A stretch of DNA of 64,000 nt, taken from Streptomyces sp. NBC_00557 (lineage in GTDB: Bacteria; Actinomycetota; Actinomycetes; Streptomycetales; Streptomycetaceae). The notes below the pieces were generated by a model. That model saw nothing but the letters and a program-made list of their open reading frames with translations. It did not search any database and had not been told where the DNA came from. Of this stretch, positions 1 through 8,305 are shown piece by piece. Position 1 is the stretch's first letter. Every line of letters begins with the position of its first letter. The position numbers and the translations under genes are program-made. The stretch lies in the NCBI RefSeq assembly GCF_036345995.1, contig NZ_CP107796.1:1178001-1242000 (forward strand), in the 5' to 3' direction.

Positions 1-480
1 GGCCTCGGCGTCCCGTACACCCTGTCCACCCCGCTGTTCCTGATCGCCCTGGCCGCCGTCTTCGCCCTCTGGTACGCCACCGAGCGCACGCTGTCCATCC
101 ACTCCATCCGCACCCGGCGCCGCGAGGCGTTCTACTGGGCCGCCGTCCTCGCCACGTTCGCGCTGGGCACCGCCGCGGGCGACCTCACCGCGACGATCGG
201 CCTGGGCTACCTGGGCTCGGTCGTCCTGTTCGCCGTGGCGATCTGCGTCCCGGCCGTCGCGCACCGCGCCGGCCTGCTGGGCGCGGTGACCGCGTTCTGG
301 ACGGCCTACGTCATCACGCGCCCGCTCGGCGCGTCCCTCGCCGACTGGATGGCCCTGCCGGGCAAGCGGGGCGGCCTGGACTGGGGCCTGGGCCCGGTGA
401 CCCTGTCCTGGACGGTGGCGATCGTCGGGTTCGTGGCGTTCCTGGCGATGTCGCGGCGGGACACCGAGCCCGCGCTCTGA
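1..480 (+). CDS. Integral membrane protein, COG4705-like (3' part only)
   Basis: The reading frame is open from the first base of the window, so only the C-terminal 159 residues are visible and the start lies upstream. About five hydrophobic helices can be seen: LFLIALAAVFALWYA, AFYWAAVLATFALGTAAGD, GYLGSVVLFAVAICV, VTAFWTAYVITRPLG and LSWTVAIVGFVAFLAM. The FYWAAVLATFALGTAAGD-type segment, with an acidic residue at the end of a helix, is typical of the uncharacterised COG4705 family of membrane proteins that repeat this unit. Transport or substrate function is unknown. A strong hairpin terminator begins about 20 bp after the stop codon, so the gene ends its transcription unit. The family call is from memory of the motif and is moderately secure. 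Confidence 0.75.
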   Translation, partial: GLGVPYTLSTPLFLIALAAVFALWYATERTLSIHSIRTRRREAFYWAAVLATFALGTAAGDLTATIGLGYLGSVVLFAVAICVPAVAHRAGLLGAVTAFWTAYVITRPLGASLADWMALPGKRGGLDWGLGPVTLSWTVAIVGFVAFLAMSRRDTEPAL

Positions 481-500
481 CGCTGCCCCTGGCACGCAGG

Positions 501-529
501 GAGCCGGTGCCCGCACGGCGCACCGGCTC
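501..529 (+). terminator. Hairpin terminator after the COG4705-like gene
   Basis: A perfect 10-bp inverted repeat (GAGCCGGTGC / GCACCGGCTC) around a 9-nt loop lies 20 bp downstream of the stop codon. No T-run follows, which is common in Streptomyces. The remaining stretch from 530 to 800 holds no convincing gene. Confidence 0.6.
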
Positions 530-800
530 GCCGGCGCCGCTGAGCAGGGGCTGCGGACGGCCCGGGTCGTTTTCGAGTGCGGGCACCCGCCGGCTGTGCG
601 GCAGCGACCAGCGGGGCGGGCCCGCGGCAGGACCGGACGGGATCGGCCCCGTGCGGCGCACCCCGTCGCGGCGCGGGGGGACGGCGTGATTTCCCCTGCT
701 CGTTGTAGCGCCATGCCCGTGGCTGAGGTCCACAATCGAATGACGACGCGGTGATGGCCGTCGGCCCTGCTGGTGATCGGGGCCGTGGAAGGAGGCCGCC

Positions 801-902
801 ATGCGGCGTTCGAGTGAAGGGCTGCACGACCGGATCCGCCGTGACCGGCGAGCAGACCCGGCGACGACCGCGACCGGACGCGAGACCACCGGGCGCCGGT
901 GA
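801..902 (+). CDS. 33-codon upstream ORF coupled to the SpoIIE phosphatase
   Basis: A short ORF starts at an ATG 5 nt after a strong Shine-Dalgarno run (GGAAGGAGG, about 788-796). It encodes 33 residues, very rich in Arg, Asp and Thr (begins MRRSSEGLHDRIRRD). Its TGA at 900-902 shares one base with the ATG of the next gene at 902, giving a TGATG junction. The phosphatase start itself lacks a clear Shine-Dalgarno sequence, so ribosomes may reach it by coupling from this ORF. The peptide matches no family I know. It could be a leader peptide, a small functional protein, or a chance ORF in high-GC DNA; the ribosome site argues for translation. Confidence 0.45.
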   Translation: MRRSSEGLHDRIRRDRRADPATTATGRETTGRR

Positions 903-2245
903 TGGTGGGAGAGACGCAGGGCGGACAGGGGAGACAGCCGAGCCCGCCGTACCTCCCCGACCTGCACATACGCCTGCGCTCCGAGCTGGGCCGGATCGAC
1001 GATCAGTTGCGCTCCCTGCTGACCTCCATGGACCGGCTCCAGTGCCTGCTGGACGCGGTGGTGGCCATCAGCCGCGAGGTGGAACTGCCCGCGGTGCTGC
1101 ACCGTATCGTGACGACCGCCATGGAGCTGGTCGGCGCCCGCTACGGAGCCCTCGGCGTGCTCGACGAGTCCGGGCAACGCCTGGAGCAGTTCATCCCGGC
1201 CGGTCTGTCCGAGCGGGAACGCGATGCCCTGTCCGACGCCGGGCTGCCTCGTGGCCTGGGCGTGCTCGGCCATCTGATCCGCTACCCCGATCCCCTGCGC
1301 ATCGACGACATCCAGGGCCACCCCTCCTCCGCCGGCTTCCCGCCCGGCCACCCGCGCCTGCACACCCTGCTCGGCGTCGCCATCACCGTGCGCGGCGAGA
1401 TCTACGGCGACCTCTATCTCTCCGAGCGGGACGACGGACAGCCCTTCGACACGCACGACGAGAACATCGTCGTCGCCCTGGCCGGCGCCGCCGGCGTCGC
1501 GATCGAGAACGCCCGCCTGTTCGAACGGATCCGTGAGGGCGCCGAGCAGTTCCAGCGGCTCCTGCTGCCCACGCTGCCCGATCTGAGGCCGTTCACCGCC
1601 GCCGCCATCTACCGGCCCGCTGCCGAGCCCAGCCAGGTCGGCGGGGACTGGTACGACGCCATCCCGCTGCCGGACGACGTCGTGGCGGTCGTCATCGGCG
1701 ACGTCGTCGGCCATGATCTGCAGGCCGCGGCCGCCATGGCCGCCACCCGCAACATGCTGCGCGCCCTCGTCTTCGACCAGAGCAGTCCGCCCGGCGCGAT
1801 CCTCTCCCAGCTCGACCGGACCCTGGAGACCGTCACGAACAGCCGCGTCACGACCACCACCCTGGCCCGCATCGAACCGGAGGGACCGGCGTGGCGGCTG
1901 TGCTGGAGCAGCGCGGGCCACGTCCCGCCCCTGCTCATCACCGGTGAGCGCCGCGTGTCCTATCTGCTCGCCGAGCCCGGACTGCCGCTCGGCGTCGACA
2001 CGGGCCAGCCCCGTCCCGACCACTCCCGCTCCCTGCCCCCGGACAGCACCGTCGTCTTCTTCACCGACGGGCTGATCGAGCATCCCGACCACCCCATCGA
2101 CCAGAGCCTGAACGAACTCGCCGCTCTCGCCGCGGTCCACGCCTCCCTCCCGCTGCCCGAGTTCGTCCAGGCACTGGCCGATCACCACCCCAGCGACGGC
2201 CACGACGACATGGCCGTCCTCGCCCTGCGCACCCCGCCCGCCTGA
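902..2245 (+). CDS. GAF-domain PP2C-type (SpoIIE/RsbU) serine phosphatase
   Basis: Predicted cytosolic phosphatase of 447 aa. A GAF sensor domain spans about residues 45-200 (LLDAVVAISREVELPAVLHR ... VAIENARLFERI). A SpoIIE/PP2C catalytic domain fills about 215-445, with the metal-binding segments VGGDWYDAI, VIGDVVGHDL, SAGHVPPLL, FTDGLIE and DDMAVLAL all intact. Enzymes of this class dephosphorylate anti-sigma-factor antagonists and so release alternative sigma factors; the GAF domain would sense a small ligand or light/redox cue. There is no transmembrane segment. The start was set at the ATG at 902 because it overlaps the stop of the 33-codon ORF; a GTG at 899 is in frame. No anti-sigma or antagonist gene is adjacent, so its partner is unknown. 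It could co-function with the following MASE1 gene, 135 bp downstream on the same strand. Confidence 0.9.
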   Translation: MVGETQGGQGRQPSPPYLPDLHIRLRSELGRIDDQLRSLLTSMDRLQCLLDAVVAISREVELPAVLHRIVTTAMELVGARYGALGVLDESGQRLEQFIPAGLSERERDALSDAGLPRGLGVLGHLIRYPDPLRIDDIQGHPSSAGFPPGHPRLHTLLGVAITVRGEIYGDLYLSERDDGQPFDTHDENIVVALAGAAGVAIENARLFERIREGAEQFQRLLLPTLPDLRPFTAAAIYRPAAEPSQVGGDWYDAIPLPDDVVAVVIGDVVGHDLQAAAAMAATRNMLRALVFDQSSPPGAILSQLDRTLETVTNSRVTTTTLARIEPEGPAWRLCWSSAGHVPPLLITGERRVSYLLAEPGLPLGVDTGQPRPDHSRSLPPDSTVVFFTDGLIEHPDHPIDQSLNELAALAAVHASLPLPEFVQALADHHPSDGHDDMAVLALRTPPA

Positions 2246-2380
2246 TCCCGCGAAGCAGCCGCCGCTCCCGGCAGGTCGGCCCGCCCGTCGCGGGCGCCGC
2301 GCGGCCGTGCGGCGCCGTGGAGGATCCGCGGGATCCGGCGGATGATGGGAGCGGGGCGATGTCGACACGGAGGTCGCCCG

Positions 2381-3430
2381 ATGGCTGTGGCGCGGCGTCA
2401 ACGGCTCCGGCGCGGTGGTGCGGCCGTGCTGGAGATGGGCGCCATCGCCGCGCTGTACTACGGCTCGGCCAGGCTGGGACTGCTGCAGCAGCTGGTGCGC
2501 GGCCAGGTCACCCCGCTGTGGCCGCCGAGCGGCATCGCGGTGGCGAGCCTGCTGCTGCGCGGCCCGCGCGTCTGGCCCGGTATCGCGCTCGGCGCGTTCC
2601 TGGTCAACATCGCGCTGGGGCCGTCGCTCCCGGCCGTGCTCGCGATCGCGGCCGGGAACACCCTTGCGCCCGTCTGCTCCTACCTGCTGCTCCGCCGCGC
2701 CGGGTTCCGTACGGAACTGGACCGGCTGCGGGACGCCCTCGCACTGATCTTCCTCGGCGCGTTCACCGGGATGCTGGTCAGCGCGACGACGGGCAGCGGG
2801 ACCCTGGTCCTCGCCGGCGTGCTGAGCTCCGGAGACTTCTGGCCGACGTGGTCGGTCTGGTGGACCGGCGACGCGATGGGCGTCCTGGTGGTCACGCCCG
2901 TCCTGCTCGTTCTGCGCAGGGCGCGCCTGCCGAGGAACGCGCCGCCGTACCGGTGGGCGGAGGGGCTGCTGCTTCTGGCGGCCACGGCCGGCGCCGGGGT
3001 GCTCGTGACCGGTCACACGCCGCTGCTGTTCCTCGGGTTCCCGCTGCTGATCTGGGCGGCGTTCCGCTTCCAGCTCGCCGCGGCCGCGCCCTGCGCGCTG
3101 GCCGTGTCGACCTTCGCGATCATCGCCGGTACCGAGAGATCGGGCCCGTTCGCCGGCCGCGGCCTGCTCACCGAGATGATCACCCTGCAGGCCTTCAACG
3201 GTTCCGCCGCGCTGACCGCACTGCTGCTCGCGGCGGTCATCAGCGAGCGGAACGAGTCCGAGCGGGAGATCGCACGAGCGTGTTCCCAGCTCGCCCGCAT
3301 GGCCGCCAGGATCGCCACCGGCGACCTGCACTCGATGGTCTCCGGCGACCCGGCGAGCGAGCGGGAGGCCGAACCCCCGCGGGCGCGCAAGAGGCCGCAG
3401 AGACGAAAGAAGCCGTCTCCTCAGACGTGA
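2381..3430 (+). CDS. MASE1-domain integral membrane protein
   Basis: Membrane sensor-type protein of 349 aa. The MASE1 fold covers about residues 20-300 and has roughly eight helices; diagnostic pieces are VTPLWPPSGIAVASLLL, WPGIALGAFLVNIALG, NTLAPVCSYLLL and a WWTGDAMGVLVVTPVLL segment. MASE1 normally sits at the N-terminus of histidine kinases or diguanylate cyclases, but here only about 60 charged cytoplasmic residues follow (ERNESEREIARACSQLARM, then a basic tail) and no kinase or GGDEF domain is present. The ATG at 2381 was chosen because GGAGG sits 7 nt upstream; an ATG at 2342 is also in frame. It may be a stand-alone ligand sensor or carrier. A hairpin overlaps its final codons. Confidence 0.85.
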   Translation: MAVARRQRLRRGGAAVLEMGAIAALYYGSARLGLLQQLVRGQVTPLWPPSGIAVASLLLRGPRVWPGIALGAFLVNIALGPSLPAVLAIAAGNTLAPVCSYLLLRRAGFRTELDRLRDALALIFLGAFTGMLVSATTGSGTLVLAGVLSSGDFWPTWSVWWTGDAMGVLVVTPVLLVLRRARLPRNAPPYRWAEGLLLLAATAGAGVLVTGHTPLLFLGFPLLIWAAFRFQLAAAAPCALAVSTFAIIAGTERSGPFAGRGLLTEMITLQAFNGSAALTALLLAAVISERNESEREIARACSQLARMAARIATGDLHSMVSGDPASEREAEPPRARKRPQRRKKPSPQT

Positions 3431-3439
3431 GAAGACGGC
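3412..3439. terminator. Hairpin at the end of the MASE1 gene, facing tRNA-Pro
   Basis: The arms GCCGTCT and AGACGGC extend to CTC/GAG with one mismatch, around the loop AGACGT. The left arm lies inside the last codons of the MASE1 gene. It separates that gene from the convergent tRNA gene 20 bp away and could work in both directions. Confidence 0.6.
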
Positions 3440-3459
3440 CTCCGACCGCATGAAGCTGG

Positions 3460-3533
<74 letters not shown>

Positions 3534-3620
3534 GCACCGTTTGACCTGGGGTTTCCCCGGTCGAAACGCGCAGGGAAACAATACCGCACTCGGCTCCGTG
3601 GTCGCGCATCACTTTCCCGC

Positions 3621-3658
3621 TTGACCTCGAGTTTGGTTGAGGTTGCACGCTCGGAAGC
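3621..3658 (+). promoter_or_regulatory. MerR/SoxR-like promoter with 19-bp spacer, apparently leaderless
   Basis: A -35 box TTGACC (3621-3626) and a candidate -10 box CACGCT (3646-3651) are 19 bp apart. That over-long spacing is characteristic of promoters activated by MerR-family proteins, which untwist the DNA. Inside the spacer is a dyad, ACCTCGA...TTGAGGT (3624-3643), close to the SoxR box. The -10 box ends 7 nt before the ATG of the transketolase gene, so the transcript would have essentially no leader; no Shine-Dalgarno sequence is present. The cognate regulator is not adjacent. Confidence 0.6.
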
Positions 3659-4366
3659 ATGAAGATCGCAGCGAACACGAGCCGGGCTCACGGCTACGAC
3701 GACCTGCCCGGCCTGATGAGCCTGATGACCGGCGACGAGAAGCACGGGCCGGCGGCCACCTCCACCCTCGACGTGCTGTGGGTGCTCTACGACCGGGTGC
3801 TCCGGGTGACGCCGGAGCGGCAGGACGATCCGGCCCGGGACCGGTTCCTGCTGAGCAAGGGGCACGGGCCGATGGCGTACTACGCGGTGCTGGCCGCGAA
3901 GGGCTTCGTGCCGGTGGACTGGCTGCCCGGCTTCGGCTCGTACGACTCCCCGCTCGGGCATCACCCGGACCGGGTGCTGGTGCCCGGCGCCGAGATCGGC
4001 AGCGGCTCGCTCGGGCACGGGCTGCCGATCGCGGTGGGCAGCGCGCTGGGGCTGCGGGCGCAGGGGCTGCACGATCCGGCGGTCTGGGTGCTGATCGGGG
4101 ACGCCGAGCTGGACGAGGGCAGCAACCACGAGGCGATCGCCTTCGCCGGGCCCGCCGGGCTGGAGCGGCTGCACACGGTCGTGGTCGACAACTCCTCCGC
4201 CAGCCACGCCCGGCCCGGCGGGATCGCCGCCCGCTTCGAGGCGGCGGGCTGGTCGGCGGTGACCGTCGACGGACGCGATCACGAGGCGCTGTACGCCGCG
4301 TTCACCGCGCCGCATCCCGGGCGGCCGCACGTGGTCGTGGCCCGCGTCGAGCCGAAGAACTCCTGA
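3659..4366 (+). CDS. Transketolase, N-terminal (TPP-pyrophosphate) subunit
   Basis: N-terminal half of a split transketolase, 235 aa. Transketolases move two-carbon ketol units between sugar phosphates using thiamine diphosphate. Visible motifs are LLSKGHGPMAYYAVLA near residue 65, GSGSLGHGLPIAVGSALG near 120, and the TPP/Mg motif IGDAELDEGSNHEA...VVVDNSSA near 145-180. The usual GDG is GDA here. The length fits the N-terminal subunits of two-gene transketolases, and the C-terminal partner follows 43 bp downstream. The ATG at 3659 is supported by the leaderless promoter just upstream. The pair is shorter than housekeeping transketolase and is probably a specialised paralogue with an unknown substrate. 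Confidence 0.85.
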   Translation: MKIAANTSRAHGYDDLPGLMSLMTGDEKHGPAATSTLDVLWVLYDRVLRVTPERQDDPARDRFLLSKGHGPMAYYAVLAAKGFVPVDWLPGFGSYDSPLGHHPDRVLVPGAEIGSGSLGHGLPIAVGSALGLRAQGLHDPAVWVLIGDAELDEGSNHEAIAFAGPAGLERLHTVVVDNSSASHARPGGIAARFEAAGWSAVTVDGRDHEALYAAFTAPHPGRPHVVVARVEPKNS

Positions 4367-4409
4367 GTCCCGTCTCCCCCGATCCCGCCTCCTGGAAAGG
4401 CACACCCTG

Positions 4410-5324
4410 ATGGACACCATGCGTGACCGTTTCGCCCCCGTCGTCTCCCGGCTGCTGGACGAGGACCCGCGCGTCGCGGTGGTCCTCGCCGAGATCGGCA
4501 AGGACGCCTTCCGCGAGGCCATGGCCCGGCATCCGGACCGGGTGATCAACGTCGGCATCCGCGAGCAACTGCTCGTCGGCGCGGCGGCGGGGCTGGCGCT
4601 GACCGGGCTGCGGCCCGTGGTGCACACCTTCGCCAGCTTTCTCGTGGAGCGGCCGTTCGAGCAGGTCAAACTGGACCTCGGGCACCAGGACACCGGGGCG
4701 GTGCTGGTGAGCGCGGCCGCCTCGTTCGACTGGCCCGCCGGCGGCTACACGCACATGGCCCCCGGCGACGTGGCGCTCCTCGACACGCTGGACGGCTGGA
4801 CCGTGCATGTGCCGGGGCATCCGGACGAGGCCGAGACACTGCTGCGCCATGCCGTCGCGGCGGGCGACGACAAGGTGTACGTACGGCTGTCCGTGCAGGC
4901 CAACCGGCAGGGCCGGCCGGTCGACGGCGCGCACATGGTCGCGGTCCGCGAAGGCCGCCGGGGCGTCGTCGTCGCCGTGGGTCCGGTGCTGGACCCGGTC
5001 CTCGCCGCGACGGAGGGCCTGGACGTGACCGTCCTGTACGCCACGACCGTACGGCCCTTCGACGCGGCCGGTCTGCGCCGGGCCACCGAGGCGGCGGGCA
5101 CCGACGTCGTCCTGGTCGAGCCGTATCTCGCGGGCACGTCGACGCGCGCGGTCGGCGAGGCCCTGGCCGATGTGCCGCACCGGGTGCTCGGCCTCGGCGT
5201 GGGCCGCCGCGAGCTGCGCCGCTACGGCACGATCGAGGAGCATGTGGCCGCGCACGGCCTGGACCCGGAGTCCCTGCGCGAGCGGATCGTGCGGTTCACG
5301 GCGCCCACGCACCGGGCCGGTTGA
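4410..5324 (+). CDS. Transketolase, C-terminal (pyrimidine-binding) subunit
   Basis: Partner subunit of 304 aa. It carries the pyrimidine-binding half of a transketolase: the catalytic Glu lies in NVGIREQLLVGAAAGLALTG (about residue 50), followed by PVVHTFASFLVERPFEQVKLDL and PAGGYTHMAPGDVALL. A C-terminal transketolase domain follows from about residue 180 (GVVVAVGPVLDPVLAA, then TVLYATTVRPFDAAGL). GGAAAGG-type ribosome site (GGAAAGG, 4394-4400) precedes the ATG. With the preceding gene it should form an alpha2beta2 enzyme. Both genes are likely transcribed from the MerR/SoxR-like promoter, which hints that this carbon rearrangement responds to redox or metal stress; that link is inference. 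Confidence 0.87.
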   Translation: MDTMRDRFAPVVSRLLDEDPRVAVVLAEIGKDAFREAMARHPDRVINVGIREQLLVGAAAGLALTGLRPVVHTFASFLVERPFEQVKLDLGHQDTGAVLVSAAASFDWPAGGYTHMAPGDVALLDTLDGWTVHVPGHPDEAETLLRHAVAAGDDKVYVRLSVQANRQGRPVDGAHMVAVREGRRGVVVAVGPVLDPVLAATEGLDVTVLYATTVRPFDAAGLRRATEAAGTDVVLVEPYLAGTSTRAVGEALADVPHRVLGLGVGRRELRRYGTIEEHVAAHGLDPESLRERIVRFTAPTHRAG

Positions 5325-5355
5325 ACGCCGAGCCGGCTCCGGGTGCGTGAGGGCC

Positions 5356-5380
5356 GGGCGCGCAGTTCCCCGTGCGCCTT
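5356..5380. repeat. Streptomyces-type intergenic GCGCAGTTCCCCG repeat
   Basis: The segment GGGCGCGCAGTTCCCCGTGC lies between two convergent genes. It resembles the very common Streptomyces intergenic element with the core GCGCAGTTCCCCGCGC, which forms a hairpin and often marks gene ends. This identification is from memory of the element; one arm has a G-to-T change. Confidence 0.5.
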
Positions 5381-5409
5381 CGGGGCGCTGCCGGTGCCGG
5401 ACACCTGCC

Positions 5410-6699
5410 TCAGCGTGCGGGCGCACCCGCATCCACCCGCACCAGCCCCCGTATCGCCGGCACCGCGAGCAGCGCCGCGGCCACCCCCACGCTGGTCACG
5501 GCGGACATCAGCAGCACGTGCCCGGCACCGAGGGCACCCGCGGCCGGGCCCGCGAGGGCCTGGCCGACCGGCATCATGGCGAGGGACCCGGCCACGTCGT
5601 AGGCGTGGATGCGGTTGAGGACGTCGGGCGGGACCTGGGTCTGCACGCTGGTCGCCCACATCACGCCCCAGAACGACATCCCGGCGCCCGCCACGGCCGC
5701 CCCGGCCGACATCGCCGGCACCCCGAGACCGGCTCCGACGGCCGCGGGGAAGCCGAAGAAGGCGAACAGGGACAGCGCGCCGGCGCGGAGCATGCGGCGG
5801 GGCCGCAACCGCAGGGCGAGCAGGCCGCCGCCGACGGTACCCGCGCCGAGGGCGGAGTTGACCAGGCCGTAGGCGCCGGGGCCGTGCCGCTGGACGACCT
5901 CGGTGGCGACGAGCGGGACGGTCGGACCCCAGACGGCGATCATGTAGAGGCACCAGACGGCGATCACGCCCCACAGCCAGGTCCGGGCCCTGAACTCCCG
6001 CCAGCCCTGGACCAGATCGGCTCTGAAGGCCCGCATCCCGCGGCCGGTGGCGGTGCGGACGCCCTCCGGCAGCGGGGGCAGCCGGAGCAGCAGCAGGCAC
6101 AGCGCGCTCGTCGCGTAGGTGCCGGCGTGCGCGGCGAACACCCCGCCGGGCGAGGCGAGACCGACGAGCACACCGGCGACGGCCGGCCCGGCGAGCTGGG
6201 CGGCGGACTCGGCGATGCGGATCGCGCCGTTCGCGCCCTGGATGTCGGCGGCCAGCCGGGGCACCGTGCTGGCCACGCCCGGCTGGAACACCGCGCCCGC
6301 CACGCCGTTGACGAACCCGATCGCGCAGATCTGCCACAGCACCACGTGCCCGGCGAAGAACAGGCCCGCCGCGAGGGACTGGGTGACGAGCCGGACGAGA
6401 TCGGCGCCGATCATCAGCCTGCGGGTGCTGAACCGGTCGTCGACGACCCCGCCGAAGACGACGAGTCCGGCGAACGCGGCCGCCGTCGAGGCCATGGCGA
6501 GGCCGACCGCGCCCGCGCCGTACCCGTGTTCCAGCAGGCCGGCGGCGAGGGCCACGGGCAGCATGGTGTCGCCGAGGCGGGCGACGGCACGGGCGACGAA
6601 GAAGAGGGCGAAGTCCCGGGACCAGACGGCCCGGCCGCCGGCCCCGGCGCCGCGCGTCCCGCTCGTGGTGATGTCGTGCCGTGCGTCCGTTCCCGTCAT
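5410..6699 (-). CDS. MFS transporter (drug-efflux type)
   Basis: Major facilitator of 429 aa with about 12 hydrophobic helices. The N-terminus carries the Arg/Asp-rich start of an MFS_3/enterobactin-exporter-like protein (WSRDFALFFVARAVARLGDTML). The loop between helices 2 and 3 has FGGVVDDRFSTRRLMIGADLVRL, the family's version of motif A. Such proteins usually export drugs or small natural products by proton antiport. The start at 6699 has a good ribosome site (GGGGAGGGAG). The next gene upstream on the same strand is 80 bp away, so co-transcription is possible. The substrate is unknown. Confidence 0.87.
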   Translation of the reverse strand: MTGTDARHDITTSGTRGAGAGGRAVWSRDFALFFVARAVARLGDTMLPVALAAGLLEHGYGAGAVGLAMASTAAAFAGLVVFGGVVDDRFSTRRLMIGADLVRLVTQSLAAGLFFAGHVVLWQICAIGFVNGVAGAVFQPGVASTVPRLAADIQGANGAIRIAESAAQLAGPAVAGVLVGLASPGGVFAAHAGTYATSALCLLLLRLPPLPEGVRTATGRGMRAFRADLVQGWREFRARTWLWGVIAVWCLYMIAVWGPTVPLVATEVVQRHGPGAYGLVNSALGAGTVGGGLLALRLRPRRMLRAGALSLFAFFGFPAAVGAGLGVPAMSAGAAVAGAGMSFWGVMWATSVQTQVPPDVLNRIHAYDVAGSLAMMPVGQALAGPAAGALGAGHVLLMSAVTSVGVAAALLAVPAIRGLVRVDAGAPAR

Positions 6700-6781
6700 C
6701 GGATGCTCCCTCCCCGCCGCCGTACTCCGGTCTGCGCCGCGCGGGATCATGCCACGCCCGGCCTCCGCGCACGGGGCGTTT

Positions 6782-7141
6782 TCACTCCGCGGGCGGCAGT
6801 CCCAACTCGGGGTGGGCGTCGAGGAGTCGGGGCGGGGCGGCCTGCCGCCAGGAGTCGGTGAGGATGTCCCGCAGTTCCTCCTCGTCGTCCAGCGCGGCGA
6901 GTCTCGCCCGCACCCAGGCGAACTGTGCTTCGTGGCCGGCGATCCAGAACTTCTCCGGTTCGGCCAGCACCAGTTCGTCGCGCTCCTCCTTGGGGCAGCG
7001 CACGGCGATGGACGTCTCGTCCTCGGGCAGGGTCGCGAACATCTTCCCGGCCACCCGGAACGTGGGCATGCTCCAGGCGGTCTTCTCCGTGGTGTCCGGC
7101 AGGGACAGGGCGATACGGCGTACGTCTTCTGCGTCCGGCAT
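6782..7141 (-). CDS. MmcQ/YjbR-family protein
   Basis: Small protein of 119 aa in the MmcQ/YjbR (DUF419, CyaY-like fold) family. The family signature is visible: a short helix with LSLPDTTEKTAWSMPTFRVAGKMFATL, then IAVRCPKEERDELV and a WVRARLAALDDEEELRDILTDSWR tail. Members are described as double-wing DNA-binding proteins, but the physiological role is not established. The start MPDAEDV at 7141 fits the usual family start; a GTG at 7165 would add eight residues (MAGATVRA), and no strong ribosome site decides between them. Confidence 0.8.
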   Translation of the reverse strand: MPDAEDVRRIALSLPDTTEKTAWSMPTFRVAGKMFATLPEDETSIAVRCPKEERDELVLAEPEKFWIAGHEAQFAWVRARLAALDDEEELRDILTDSWRQAAPPRLLDAHPELGLPPAE

Positions 7142-7171
7142 GGCACGCACCGTAGCCCCTGCCACTGACAG

Positions 7172-7693
7172 TCAGCCGCCGAGCCGCTTGTAGTACAGCG
7201 TCGTCGGCCGCAGCTCGCCCGCGGGGGAGGCCGCGTAGTCGGGGATGACGCCGGCCCGGGTCCAGCCGGCCGAGCGGTACAGACGCTCGGCGGGGCTGCC
7301 GGTCTCGGTGTCGAGGTGGAGCAGGGTGATGCCGGCGGCAGCGGCGGCGTCCTCGGCGGTGGTGAGGAGGCGGCGGCCGAGTCCCCGCCCGCGCGCGGAG
7401 CGGTGCACCATCAGCTTGACCAGTTCCGCGCGGTGGCGGCTGTTCGGCTTGTCGGGGTGGGCCAGGCTCACGGTGCCGGCCGGCCGCCCGGTGCCGTCGA
7501 GGGCCACCCACACCGCGAGCCGGCCCGTCGCGGCCGCCTGGGCCCGCTCCCGCCACCAGGCGGCGGCCTCCTCGTGGCCGAGCGGGGCGAGGAAGCCGAC
7601 CGAGGCGCCGCCCGCCACCGTGTCGGCCAGCAGCTCCGCAAGCTCACCCGTTCGCTGCCGCAGCCGCGCGCCGTTCCAGCGTTCGATCCTCAC
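7172..7693 (-). CDS. GNAT-family N-acetyltransferase
   Basis: Acetyl-CoA-dependent acyltransferase of 173 aa. The acetyl-CoA-binding motif A is LVKLMVHRSARGRGLGRRLLTTAEDAA (about residues 95-120, R-x-x-G-x-G/A), followed by LLHLDTETGSPAERLYRSAGWTRAGVIPDYA, typical of the GNAT C-terminal half. The final TTLYYKRL suggests a class that acetylates small molecules or antibiotics, but the acceptor is unknown. The GTG start at 7693 overlaps the TGA of the upstream XRE-cupin gene (GTGA), which strongly implies co-translation. A substrate sensed by that regulator may be the one acetylated here. Confidence 0.88.
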   Translation of the reverse strand: MRIERWNGARLRQRTGELAELLADTVAGGASVGFLAPLGHEEAAAWWRERAQAAATGRLAVWVALDGTGRPAGTVSLAHPDKPNSRHRAELVKLMVHRSARGRGLGRRLLTTAEDAAAAAGITLLHLDTETGSPAERLYRSAGWTRAGVIPDYAASPAGELRPTTLYYKRLGG

Positions 7694-8259
7694 GGCCGCA
7701 CCACCGCCAGCACATAGCGCGTCTCGACGGGGCCGGCGCAGCGGAACCGGGTCGGGCCGAAGACCCGCATCCGCAGGCAGTCGCCGGTGTCCAGGTGGTG
7801 CACCTGGTCGGCGTCGGTCACCTCCAGGGCGCCGTCGAGCACCCACAGGTGCTGTTCCAGGCCGGCCACGGGAGGGCGGTCGTAGGCGATGTCGGCGCCC
7901 GGCGCCAGCCGGCCCTCCACCAGTTCGCCGCGCAGTCCGGCGTGCGGCGGCGACACCGACCGGCGGACGAACCCGGAACCCGGGTCCTGCCAGGTGGGCT
8001 GGTCGGCGGCCCTGACCAGCGGCGCGGGCGCCGCCTCGATCTCGCTGAGCAGCTGGGACATGGTGCGCCCGTAGACCTGGCAGAGCCGGTTCAGCTGAGC
8101 GGCGGTGGGGCTGATCTCGGCGCGTTCGGCCCGCGACAGGGTCGAACGGCTCACTCCGCTGCGTTCGGCCAGCTCGCCCAGGGACCAGCCGTGCCGGGCG
8201 CGCAGTTCGGCGAGCCGGGCGCCGAGCCGGGTGTCGAGGGCTTCCTCGTCGCGTCTCAT
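7690..8259 (-). CDS. XRE-family regulator with cupin domain
   Basis: DNA-binding regulator of 189 aa. A helix-turn-helix covers about residues 12-65 (LAELRARHGWSLGELAERSG, SRSTLSRAERAEISPTAAQL). A cupin sensor domain lies at about 105-185 (LEQHLWVLDGALEVTD, HLDTGDCLRMRVFGPTRF). XRE-cupin proteins typically repress or activate nearby catabolic or resistance genes in response to a small ligand held by the cupin barrel. It shares a GTGA overlap with the GNAT gene downstream, so the two form an operon and probably one sensing/detoxifying unit. Confidence 0.88.
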   Translation of the reverse strand: MRRDEEALDTRLGARLAELRARHGWSLGELAERSGVSRSTLSRAERAEISPTAAQLNRLCQVYGRTMSQLLSEIEAAPAPLVRAADQPTWQDPGSGFVRRSVSPPHAGLRGELVEGRLAPGADIAYDRPPVAGLEQHLWVLDGALEVTDADQVHHLDTGDCLRMRVFGPTRFRCAGPVETRYVLAVVRP

Positions 8260-8305
8260 ATCCGGGACCCTATCCCTGATGTGAGACGGGCGCGTTACGG
8301 AGACC

